Origin: Streptomyces griseoviridis
GTDB lineage: Bacteria; Actinomycetota; Actinomycetes; Streptomycetales; Streptomycetaceae
Length of the DNA stretch: 64,000 nucleotides
NCBI RefSeq assembly: GCF_005222485.1
Contig: NZ_CP029078.1
Coordinates: 4,275,501-4,339,500, forward strand
Reading direction: 5' to 3'
Positions 57,333 through 64,000 of this stretch are shown here, piece by piece (positions within the stretch are counted from its first letter, which is position 1; each line of letters begins with the position of its first letter). The notes under the pieces were generated by a model. The model did not search any database and was not told where the DNA came from. It saw nothing but the letters and a program-made list of their open reading frames with translations. Both the position numbers and the translations under genes were made by a program.

Positions 57333-58222
57333 CCGACACCGCACTGGAGGCGGCCGCGCTCGGCCTGCGCTACGGACGGCGCGGCGCCGACCGGTGGGCG
57401 CTGCGCGACTGCTCCTTCCGGCTCCCCACCGGCCGGGTGTGCGCCGTCGTCGGCCCCAACGGCGCCGGGAAGTCCACCCTGCTGGCCCTCGCCGCGGGAC
57501 TGCTGCCCCCCACCGAGGGCACCGTCACCGCCCTGGCCACCACCCCGGCCGCCGCCCGGCCCCGGGTCGGCTTCGTCGCCCAGGCCAAGCCGCTCTACCC
57601 CCAGCTCACCATCGCCGACACCCTCGCCATGGGCGCCGACCTCAACCCCGGCCGCTGGGACACCGCCACCGCCACCCGGATCGTCGCGGGCGGCGACCTC
57701 GACCCCACCGCCCGCGTCCGCACCCTCTCCGGCGGTCAGCGCACCCGCGTCGCCCTCGCCCTGGCCCTCGGCAAACGCCCCGAACTGCTCCTGCTCGACG
57801 AACCGATGGCCGACCTCGACCCGCTGGCCAGGCACGAACTCATGGGCGCCCTGATGTCCCAGGCCGCCGGGCACGGCACGACGATCGTGATGTCCTCGCA
57901 CGTCGTCGCCGAACTGGAGGGCTCCTGCGACCACCTGCTGCTGCTCGGCGCTGGACAGGTCAGGCTGGCCGGCGAGATCGACGACCTGCTCGCCGCGCAC
58001 CGCAGGGTCCAAGGACCCGCGTCCACCGCCCTCGACACCCACCAGATCGTCGAGTCCCGCACCACAGGACGCCAGCTCACCGCGCTGCTGCGCCCCACCG
58101 GCCCGCTCCCCGGCGCCCTCACCGGAGCCCCGCCCACCCTGGAGGAGCTGGTCCTGGCCTATCTGCGCAGCCCCCAGGCCCCCGGCACCACCCCGGCCGC
58201 ACCCGGGAAGGCCGCCGCATGA
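57329..58222 (+). CDS. ABC transporter ATP-binding protein (YtrB-like)
   Basis: A 297-residue ATPase: Walker A AVVGPNGAGKSTLLALA, Q-loop FVAQAKPLYPQLTI, signature TLSGGQRTRVALALALG, Walker B LLLLDEPMADLDPLAR and H-loop IVMSSHVVAELEGSC. Works with the two permeases that follow. GntR-ATPase-permease-permease order is typical of ytr-type operons that respond to cell-wall antibiotics, though no inducer can be read here. Confidence 0.92.
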   Translation: MTDTALEAAALGLRYGRRGADRWALRDCSFRLPTGRVCAVVGPNGAGKSTLLALAAGLLPPTEGTVTALATTPAAARPRVGFVAQAKPLYPQLTIADTLAMGADLNPGRWDTATATRIVAGGDLDPTARVRTLSGGQRTRVALALALGKRPELLLLDEPMADLDPLARHELMGALMSQAAGHGTTIVMSSHVVAELEGSCDHLLLLGAGQVRLAGEIDDLLAAHRRVQGPASTALDTHQIVESRTTGRQLTALLRPTGPLPGALTGAPPTLEELVLAYLRSPQAPGTTPAAPGKAAA

Positions 58223-59229
58223 CCACCGCCACCGCACCCGCCCCCACCACGGCCACCGGCGCCTCACCGCACCTGCTGCGCTGGCTGCTGCGCCTGCACC
58301 GCCCGGCCCTGTACGTCTGGACGGCCACGGTCCTCGTCCTCGCCGCCGCCCTGCTCTGGCTCGGAGGACCCCTCACCGACGCCGCCGTGACCGGCTGGCG
58401 CCAGTACGACGCCTGCCGCGGCGCCACGACGTGCGCCTACGACCAGGACGCGATCCTGCGCTACAAGGACGTCTACACGTACACCACCTGGGCCGTCCTC
58501 GCGCTGCCCCTCCTGGTCGCGGGCTGGGCAGGCGCCGCGCTCATCGGCGGCGAGCTGGAGAGCGGCACCGCGCACCTCGCCTGGACCCAGGGCGTCAGCC
58601 CGACCCGCTGGCTCGCCGCCAAGCTCGCCGTGCCGGGCGCCCTCACCGCCGTCGGCACCGCGCTGCTGGTGGTACTGCACCGCAGGGCGTGGCTGGCCGG
58701 CGAGCACGGCATCGACACGGCCAAGCCCTGGAGCTCCCTTGAGACCTTCTACGCAAACGGCCCGCTGCCCGTCGCCCTCGCCCTCGCCGGGCTGACCGCG
58801 GGCGCCCTGGTGGGCCTGGCCAGGCGGCGCGCCCTGGCCGCCCTCGTCGGCGGACTGTCCGCGACCCTCGCCCTCTGGGGCACCGTCCAACTGGCCGTCC
58901 CCCGCCTCTACCCCGCCGTCACCACCTACACCGGGCTGCGCCACGACGGCCCCGCCGGCAGCGGCATCACCCTCGACAGCGGCGTCGTCACCGCCGACGG
59001 CACCCGCGTCCCCGACGTGTTCTGCGGCAGCGCCGAGTACCCGCGGTGCCGGGCCGTCTACGACAAGCTCGACGCCGTCGGCTTCTACAGCACCTACCAC
59101 CCCTCCTCCCACTACTGGCCGCTCCAGTGGACCGGCACCGGCATCGTCCTCGCCGTCGCCGTGCTGTCCGCGGTGGCCGCGTTCACCCTGATCGCGCGCC
59201 GCACCGCGAGGAAGGCGAGCACCGTATGA
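58219..59229 (+). CDS. ABC-2 type permease 1
   Basis: A 336-residue membrane protein starting in ATGA overlap. Hydrophobic helices: LYVWTATVLVLAAALLWLG, YTTWAVLALPLLVAGWAGAA, VPGALTAVGTALLVVLH, LPVALALAGLTAGALVGLA, ALVGGLSATLALWGTVQLAV and IVLAVAVLSAVAAFTLIAR. Motif GGELESGTAHLAWTQGVSPT recurs in permease 2, so the pair are paralogues, probably forming a heterodimer. Confidence 0.85.
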   Translation: MTTATAPAPTTATGASPHLLRWLLRLHRPALYVWTATVLVLAAALLWLGGPLTDAAVTGWRQYDACRGATTCAYDQDAILRYKDVYTYTTWAVLALPLLVAGWAGAALIGGELESGTAHLAWTQGVSPTRWLAAKLAVPGALTAVGTALLVVLHRRAWLAGEHGIDTAKPWSSLETFYANGPLPVALALAGLTAGALVGLARRRALAALVGGLSATLALWGTVQLAVPRLYPAVTTYTGLRHDGPAGSGITLDSGVVTADGTRVPDVFCGSAEYPRCRAVYDKLDAVGFYSTYHPSSHYWPLQWTGTGIVLAVAVLSAVAAFTLIARRTARKASTV

Positions 59230-60056
59230 GCACCCTCACCCCCGGCCTGACCAGGACCGTCCTGCGGCTGCACCGCCCCGCCCTCGCCGCCCTGACCGGC
59301 TTCACGCTGCTCGCCGTCGGGCTGCTGGTGGTGCTGGTCGAGTTCGGCGCCGACCGGGCCCGCGCCGACCTGCGCGACTGCGCCTCCCTCGACAGCGTCT
59401 GCCCCGCCGGCCACTACCTCGTCGACTACAGCTACCTCCTCGACCGGATCGGCGGCCTCACCGCCCTCGGCGTCTGGGCCGTCGCCGCCTGGGCGGGCGG
59501 CGCGCTGATCGCCCGCGAACTGGAGAGCGGCACCGCCCAGCTCGCCTGGACCCAGGGCACCACCCCCGGCCGCTGGCTGGCCGCCACCCTCACCCTGCCC
59601 GCCCTGGCCCTCACCACCGGCGCCGCCGTCGTCGCCGCCGTCTTCCGCTGGGCCTGGAACGCCCACCAGGACCTGATGTACGACGAGTGGGGCGCGGGCG
59701 CCGCCTTCGTCGCCCGCGGCCCCGCCCTGATCGGCTACGCCCTGTGCGCCCTCGCCCTCGGCGCCCTCACCGGCCTCCTGGTCCGCCGCCAGCTGCCCGC
59801 ACTCGGCGTCTCCCTCGCCCTGGCGATCGTCATCGGCCAGCTCCTCGAGAAGCTCCGCCCGCACCTGTGGCCCACGCTCCACGGCACCGGCCAGGGCCTG
59901 CCCCCGCACGCCTGGGAGGTGCCGGGCCGGCACACCGCCTACCACCCGGCGTCCCACTTCTGGCCCATCCAGCTGCTGGAGACCGGCATCGTCCTGGCCG
60001 CGGCGGCCCTCGCGACGGCGGCCGCCTTCACCGTCCTGCGCCGCCGCACCGCCTGA
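59226..60056 (+). CDS. ABC-2 type permease 2
   Basis: A 276-residue paralogue of permease 1: [20 protein letters not shown] and [18 protein letters not shown] align with GGELESGTAHLAWTQGVSPT and PSSHYWPLQWTGTGIVLA there. Six membrane helices. Overlaps permease 1 by ATGA. Its last codons and stop lie in the first unit of a 30-base tandem duplication. Confidence 0.85.
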   Translation: MSTLTPGLTRTVLRLHRPALAALTGFTLLAVGLLVVLVEFGADRARADLRDCASLDSVCPAGHYLVDYSYLLDRIGGLTALGVWAVAAWAGGALIARELESGTAQLAWTQGTTPGRWLAATLTLPALALTTGAAVVAAVFRWAWNAHQDLMYDEWGAGAAFVARGPALIGYALCALALGALTGLLVRRQLPALGVSLALAIVIGQLLEKLRPHLWPTLHGTGQGLPPHAWEVPGRHTAYHPASHFWPIQLLETGIVLAAAALATAAAFTVLRRRTA

Positions 60057-60109
60057 CCCGCCCGCCGGGGCCGCCGCACCGCCTGACCCGCCCGCCGGGG
60101 CCGCCGCAC
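60041..60109. repeat. 30-bp tandem duplication spanning the permease 2 stop codon
   Basis: Two perfect 30-base units (60041-60070 and 60071-60100) plus a nine-base partial copy. Each unit begins CCGCCGCACCGCCTGACC, which contains the last codons and the TGA of permease 2, so the stop is duplicated downstream. Confidence 0.85.
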
Positions 60110-60438
60110 GGCGCACCCGCCCGCGCGGCCCCGACGGCCGCAGCCTCGTCCTCACCCGGAACGCGCTGATTCTTTCCGGTTCGACGCGCGCGGGCCGCCC
60201 CGCGATATCCCGCACGCCATGTCGCCGTAACCAACGGTTCAGACGGGCTTGCGAGGCTCGGCCAATGCCGCCCGCCGCGCCAGAGCCTTCGCCGTCCACC
60301 GGGACACCCAACGGGTCGCCCCGCGGGAGGGGAACCGGGAGAACCCGCAGGACCGGAAACACCTCCGTGCCCGTCCCGCCCCTCCCGCCCGCGGCGTCCG
60401 ACGCGCCCGTACCGCCCCAGGCGCGGAAGAATGGGGCC
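60110..60438. other. Upstream region of ppk without a supported gene
   Basis: About 330 bases. A frame in phase with ppk is open from 60265, but its Pro/Arg/Gly-rich sequence looks non-coding. GGTTCAGACGG near 60234 resembles one half of a Streptomyces PHO box (GTTCA core), but I see no second 11-base unit beside it, so PhoP control is only a possibility. Confidence 0.4.
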
Positions 60439-62670
60439 ATGAGCCAGCCAGACGCCCAGGCAAAGGTCAAGCACCAGCAGCCCTCCGTGGGCTCCATAGC
60501 CGCACACCGCCCGCACACGGTGGCTGCCGCGGTCTCCGATCTGGAACCCGACCTCGACGCGGACCTCGACTCCTACGAGGAAGCGCCGACCGACGGCCCC
60601 CAGCTCCCGCAGGGCCGCTTCCTGGACCGCGAGCGCAGCTGGCTCGCGTTCAACGAACGCGTCCTCGAACTGGCCGAGGACCCCGACACACCCCTGCTGG
60701 AGCGCGCGAACTTCCTCGCCATCTTCGCCAGCAACCTGGACGAGTTCTTCATGGTCCGGGTGGCCGGGCTCAAACGCCGCATCGCCACCGGCGTCGCCAC
60801 CCGCTCCGCCTCGGGACTCCAGCCCCGCGAGGTGCTGGAGATGATCTGGGCCCGCTCCCGCGAGCTGATGGCCAGGCACGCCGCCTGCTACCACGAGGAC
60901 GTCGCCCCCGCGCTCGCCGAGGAAGGCATCCACCTGGTCCGCTGGAGCGAGCTGACCGAGAAGGAGCAGGCCCGCCTCTTCACCCTGTTCCGGCACCAGA
61001 TCTTCCCCGTCCTGACCCCCCTCGCGGTCGACCCCGCGCACCCCTTCCCCTACATCTCGGGCCTCTCCCTCAACCTGGCCGTGGTCGTGCGCAACCCGGT
61101 CAGCGGCCACAAGCACTTCGCCCGCGTGAAGGTGCCCCCGCTGCTGTCCCGCTTCCTGGAGAGCTCCCCGGGCCGCTACGTCCCCATCGAGGACGTCATC
61201 GCCGCCCACCTGGAGGAGCTGTTCCCCGGCATGGAGGTGCTGGAGCACCACGCCTTCCGGCTCACCCGCAACGAGGACCTGGAGGTCGAGGAGGACGACA
61301 CCGAGAACCTCCTCCAGGCCCTGGAGAAGGAACTCATGCGGCGCCGCTTCGGGCCGCCGGTGCGCCTTGAGGTCGAGGAGTCCATCGACCGCGAGGTCCT
61401 CGACCTGCTGGTGCGCGAGCTGAAGATCTCCGAGGCCGAGGTCTACCCGCTGCCGGGCCCCCTCGACCTCACCGGCCTCTTCCGCATCCACGGCCTCGAC
61501 CGGCCCGAGCTGAAGTACCGCAAGTTCATCGCGGGCACCCACCGCGACCTCGCCGAGGTGGAGTCCGCGTCGGCGCCGGACATCTTCGCCGCCCTGCGCG
61601 AACGCGACGTCCTGCTGCACCACCCCTACGACAGCTTCTCCACCTCCGTTCAGGCCTTCCTCGAACAGGCCGCCCAGGACCCCGACGTCCTCGCCATCAA
61701 GCAGACCCTCTACCGCACCTCGGGCGACTCCCCCATAGTCGACGCCCTCATCGAGGCCGCCGAGGTCGGCAAGCAGGTCCTCGTCCTGGTGGAGATCAAG
61801 GCCCGCTTCGACGAGCACGCCAACATCAAGTGGGCGCGCAAGCTGGAAGAGGCCGGCTGCCACGTCGTCTACGGCCTGGTCGGCCTGAAGACCCACTGCA
61901 AGCTCTCCCTTGTGGTCCGCCAGGAGGGCGACACCCTGCGCAGGTACAGCCACGTCGGCACCGGCAACTACCACCCCAAGACCGCCCGCCTCTACGAGGA
62001 CCTCGGGCTGCTCACCGCGGACCCGCAGGTCGGCGCCGACCTCTCCGACCTGTTCAACCGGCTCTCCGGCTACTCCCGCCGCGAGACCTACCGCCGGCTG
62101 CTCGTCGCGCCCAAGTCCCTGCGCGACGGCCTCATCGCCCGGATCAACAAGGAGGCCCAGCACCACCGTGCCGGACGCCCCGCGTTCATCCGCATCAAGG
62201 TCAACTCGATGGTCGACGAGGCCATCATCGACGCGCTCTACCGGGCCTCGCAGGCGGGCGTGCCGGTCGACGTGTGGGTCCGCGGCATCTGCGCCGTGCG
62301 CCCCGGCGTCACCGGCCTCTCGGAGAACATACGGGTGCGCTCGATCCTCGGCCGCTTCCTCGAACACTCCCGGGTCTTCACCTTCGGCAACGGCGGCGAA
62401 CCCGAAGTGTGGATCGGCAGCGCCGACATGATGCACCGCAACCTCGACCGCCGTATCGAGGCCCTGGTCAGGGTCACCGACCCGGCCCACCGCGCGGCCC
62501 TGAACCGGCTGTTGGAGACCGGCATGTCCGAGACCACCGCGTCCTGGCACCTCGGCCCGGACGGGGAGTGGATCCGGCACGCCACCGACGCCGAGGGCGG
62601 CCCACTGCGGAACATCCAGGAGATGCTCATAGACGCCCGGAGGCGTAGGCGTGGCACAGCAACACCCTGA
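60439..62670 (+). CDS. ppk: Polyphosphate kinase PPK1
   Basis: A 743-residue PPK1. After a ~50-residue variable front ([20 protein letters not shown]), the N domain starts at [20 protein letters not shown]. The core contains [34 protein letters not shown], the nucleotide/phospho-His regions [20 protein letters not shown] (His in DEHANI) and [13 protein letters not shown], and [18 protein letters not shown]. Catalyses reversible ATP to polyphosphate transfer. ATG 60439 chosen after GGAAGA because it begins a Streptomyces-like N-terminus. Heads a ppk-CHAD-NUDIX operon. Confidence 0.95.
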   Translation: MSQPDAQAKVKHQQPSVGSIAAHRPHTVAAAVSDLEPDLDADLDSYEEAPTDGPQLPQGRFLDRERSWLAFNERVLELAEDPDTPLLERANFLAIFASNLDEFFMVRVAGLKRRIATGVATRSASGLQPREVLEMIWARSRELMARHAACYHEDVAPALAEEGIHLVRWSELTEKEQARLFTLFRHQIFPVLTPLAVDPAHPFPYISGLSLNLAVVVRNPVSGHKHFARVKVPPLLSRFLESSPGRYVPIEDVIAAHLEELFPGMEVLEHHAFRLTRNEDLEVEEDDTENLLQALEKELMRRRFGPPVRLEVEESIDREVLDLLVRELKISEAEVYPLPGPLDLTGLFRIHGLDRPELKYRKFIAGTHRDLAEVESASAPDIFAALRERDVLLHHPYDSFSTSVQAFLEQAAQDPDVLAIKQTLYRTSGDSPIVDALIEAAEVGKQVLVLVEIKARFDEHANIKWARKLEEAGCHVVYGLVGLKTHCKLSLVVRQEGDTLRRYSHVGTGNYHPKTARLYEDLGLLTADPQVGADLSDLFNRLSGYSRRETYRRLLVAPKSLRDGLIARINKEAQHHRAGRPAFIRIKVNSMVDEAIIDALYRASQAGVPVDVWVRGICAVRPGVTGLSENIRVRSILGRFLEHSRVFTFGNGGEPEVWIGSADMMHRNLDRRIEALVRVTDPAHRAALNRLLETGMSETTASWHLGPDGEWIRHATDAEGGPLRNIQEMLIDARRRRRGTATP

Positions 62671-63691
62671 CTCAACGGTCCCGGCCGTCCAGACGGCCGG
62701 GACCGCCCCCACCGGTGGCTCTCTCGCGGACTATCTGCGGGCCCAGGCCACCGAGTTCCTCCGTGCGCTGCGGCAGCACCGGGAGTCCGGAAGCGGCGGC
62801 AACGCCGCGGCGGACTCCGTCGACGCGGCACGCGCCCTGCGCCGCTCGGTCCGCCGCGTCAGCGGCAGCCTGCACACCTTCCGGCCGCTCCTCGACCCCG
62901 AGTGGTCCGAAGGGCTGCGGCCCGAACTCGCCTGGGTCTCCGGCACGTTGTCCATGGAACACGCCTGCGCGGCCCGCCTGGAGAGGCTGCTGCTCGCCCT
63001 GCACCGGCTGTCCGGCGCCGCCGTCCTCCCGGCCCAGGCGGGCGGCCCCGCCCCCCAGGAACGCGGCACCCTCACCGTGGGCGCCGCCAAGGCGGGCGCC
63101 CTCCTGGACCGCCAGCTGACCCTGGCCAGGACCCGGGCCCACTCCAGCGCCCTCCAGGCACTCGGCTCCTCCCGCTTCCACGCCGTCGCCGACCAGGTCG
63201 CCGTCCTGGCCAGCGAGGTGCCGCTGACCGCCGCCGACGCCGACCTGCGCCCCCTGGCGCGGGCCGCCGAGGAACGCCTCGGGGACGCCGTGGCCGCCCT
63301 GCCGCTGGTCACCGCCGGGCACCCCTACAACGCGGAGGCGCTGATCCACGGCCTCTCCCCCGACCCGGCCCCGCACCCGCAGGACGCCCCCTGGCACCAG
63401 GTCAGACTGCTGCTGCGGCTGCACCGCTACGCCCTCGAGGTGCTGCACGGCGGAGACGGCGTGAGTGACCCCGTCGACGTCCGGCTGCTCACCGCGGGCC
63501 AGGCCCTCGACCGGCACCGGGACGCCTCCGAGGCCGCCGCCGCCGCGTCCGCCGCCGCCCGCACCGCGAGGATCGCCCCGGCGACCGCGTACGCGCTGGG
63601 CGTGCTCCACGCCGACCAGCGGCACGAGGTGGAGGCGGCCCGCTTCGCGTTCCAGCAGAGCTGGCAGAGACAGGCACTGCGCACCCCCTGA
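62651..63691 (+). CDS. CHAD domain protein
   Basis: A 346-residue helical protein starting GTG inside ppk (20-base overlap). CHAD features: [40 protein letters not shown] (conserved His/Arg helix) and [24 protein letters not shown] domains bind polyphosphate granules, fitting the position next to ppk. Long Ala-rich C-terminal helix. Confidence 0.9.
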   Translation: MAQQHPDSTVPAVQTAGTAPTGGSLADYLRAQATEFLRALRQHRESGSGGNAAADSVDAARALRRSVRRVSGSLHTFRPLLDPEWSEGLRPELAWVSGTLSMEHACAARLERLLLALHRLSGAAVLPAQAGGPAPQERGTLTVGAAKAGALLDRQLTLARTRAHSSALQALGSSRFHAVADQVAVLASEVPLTAADADLRPLARAAEERLGDAVAALPLVTAGHPYNAEALIHGLSPDPAPHPQDAPWHQVRLLLRLHRYALEVLHGGDGVSDPVDVRLLTAGQALDRHRDASEAAAAASAAARTARIAPATAYALGVLHADQRHEVEAARFAFQQSWQRQALRTP

Positions 63692-63717
63692 CCCCCACGA
63701 AGGAGCGGTGAAGACCG

Positions 63718-64000
63718 GTGACCAGTACCCATGACACCCTCGTCAGAGCCGCGGGCTGCGTCCTGTGGCGCCGCCCGGCCGGCTCGGCGCTGGAGATCTG
63801 CCTCGTCCATCGGCCGAAATATGATGACTGGTCCCACCCGAAGGGCAAGCTGAAGCGGGGTGAGGACCCGCTCGCGGGCGCGCTGCGCGAGGTCGCCGAG
63901 GAGACCGGGTACACCGCGCGGCCCGGCACCGAGCTGACCACCGTCCACTATCTGGCGGCGGGCCGCCCCAAGCAGGTCAGGTACTGGGCGGCCGAGGCCA
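63718..64000 (+). CDS. NUDIX hydrolase, 3' end outside window
   Basis: GTG start 27 bases after the CHAD stop with AGGAGCGG upstream. The visible 94 residues contain the full Nudix box GKLKRGEDPLAGALREVAEE followed by TGY, preceded by VHRPKYDDWSHPKG. MutT1-like enzymes of this type in actinobacteria often carry a C-terminal histidine-phosphatase domain, which cannot be seen here. Third gene of the ppk operon. Likely hydrolyses oxidised or polyphosphorylated nucleotides such as diadenosine polyphosphates. Confidence 0.88.
   Translation, partial: MTSTHDTLVRAAGCVLWRRPAGSALEICLVHRPKYDDWSHPKGKLKRGEDPLAGALREVAEETGYTARPGTELTTVHYLAAGRPKQVRYWAAEA

Noticed and set aside
60234..60245. PHO box for PhoP upstream of ppk
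   Set aside because: Only one GTTCA-containing 11-mer is seen; functional boxes need at least two adjacent units. Recorded only as a possibility.
60028..62712. An 894-codon minus-strand frame over ppk
   Set aside because: Antisense shadow of PPK1 with Val/Gly/Asp-rich composition.

Overview
The window is high-GC actinobacterial chromosome, almost certainly from a Streptomyces. Codon third positions are nearly all G or C. GTG, TTG and apparently leaderless starts are common, and neighbouring genes often overlap by the four bases ATGA, GTGA or TTGA. The gene content includes genus markers: GlnR, Nur, the c-di-GMP-binding anti-sigma factor RsiG, a devE-devA-devB-like locus, mycothiol synthase, XRE/DUF397 pairs and a ppk-CHAD-NUDIX cluster. 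No rRNA, tRNA or CRISPR array was seen.

Layout. 1-3.4 kb: 3' part of a receiver/PP2C regulator, DUF2516, an HBHA-like lysine-rich protein, and an XRE regulator with a dyad overlapping its own promoter. 3.5-11.9 kb: an accessory patch of small orphan genes (zinc-ribbon proteins, two DUF4240 copies, a DUF6228 remnant and others), several truncated, frameshifted or present as fragments, with IS5-type and IS630-type transposase remnants, plus a MerR-PP2C fusion. 11.9-18.5 kb: oxidoreductases under a divergent TetR regulator, a SnoaL-like protein, a FAD monooxygenase, a GNAT enzyme, small zinc-ribbon genes and a methyltransferase. 18.7-23.8 kb: a double-kinase-domain phosphotransferase and two tandem GntR paralogues with a HAD hydrolase, matching the developmental locus devE-devA-devB. 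24-30 kb: Eis-like acetyltransferase, asparaginase II family protein, rsiG, dtd, ygfZ, nur, nitrobindin and a 33-residue membrane peptide. 30.4-33 kb: three overlapping genes for related one-span membrane proteins. 33-40 kb: DsrE protein, XRE-DUF397-DUF397 with three divergent micro-genes, DUF3099, DUF1416, thiosulfate sulfurtransferase with a Cys-codon leader peptide, DUF2993, a Gln-rich membrane protein and MoaD. 40-46.7 kb: hydrolase, glnR, LacI regulator, an HtrA-like protease and a two-component system. 46.8-49.4 kb: an ABC exporter preceded by two nearly identical 41-residue basic peptides. 49.4-64 kb: secreted 5'-nucleotidase, mshD, an ECF sigma/anti-sigma/ABC operon, a divergent GntR(YtrA-like)/ABC operon, ppk, CHAD and the start of a NUDIX gene.

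The feature that looks most like an unnamed system is 46.8-49.2 kb. Two paralogous genes for lysine/arginine/proline/alanine-rich peptides (both starting MSFHKIAPVKK and ending RRPVGH plus one or two residues) lie upstream of, and on the same strand as, an ABCB-type exporter. A hairpin between the second peptide and the exporter could act as an attenuator. The second point of interest is the 3.5-11.9 kb patch, where repeated small genes have been shuffled and truncated. It resembles an immunity-gene graveyard, but that reading is inference.
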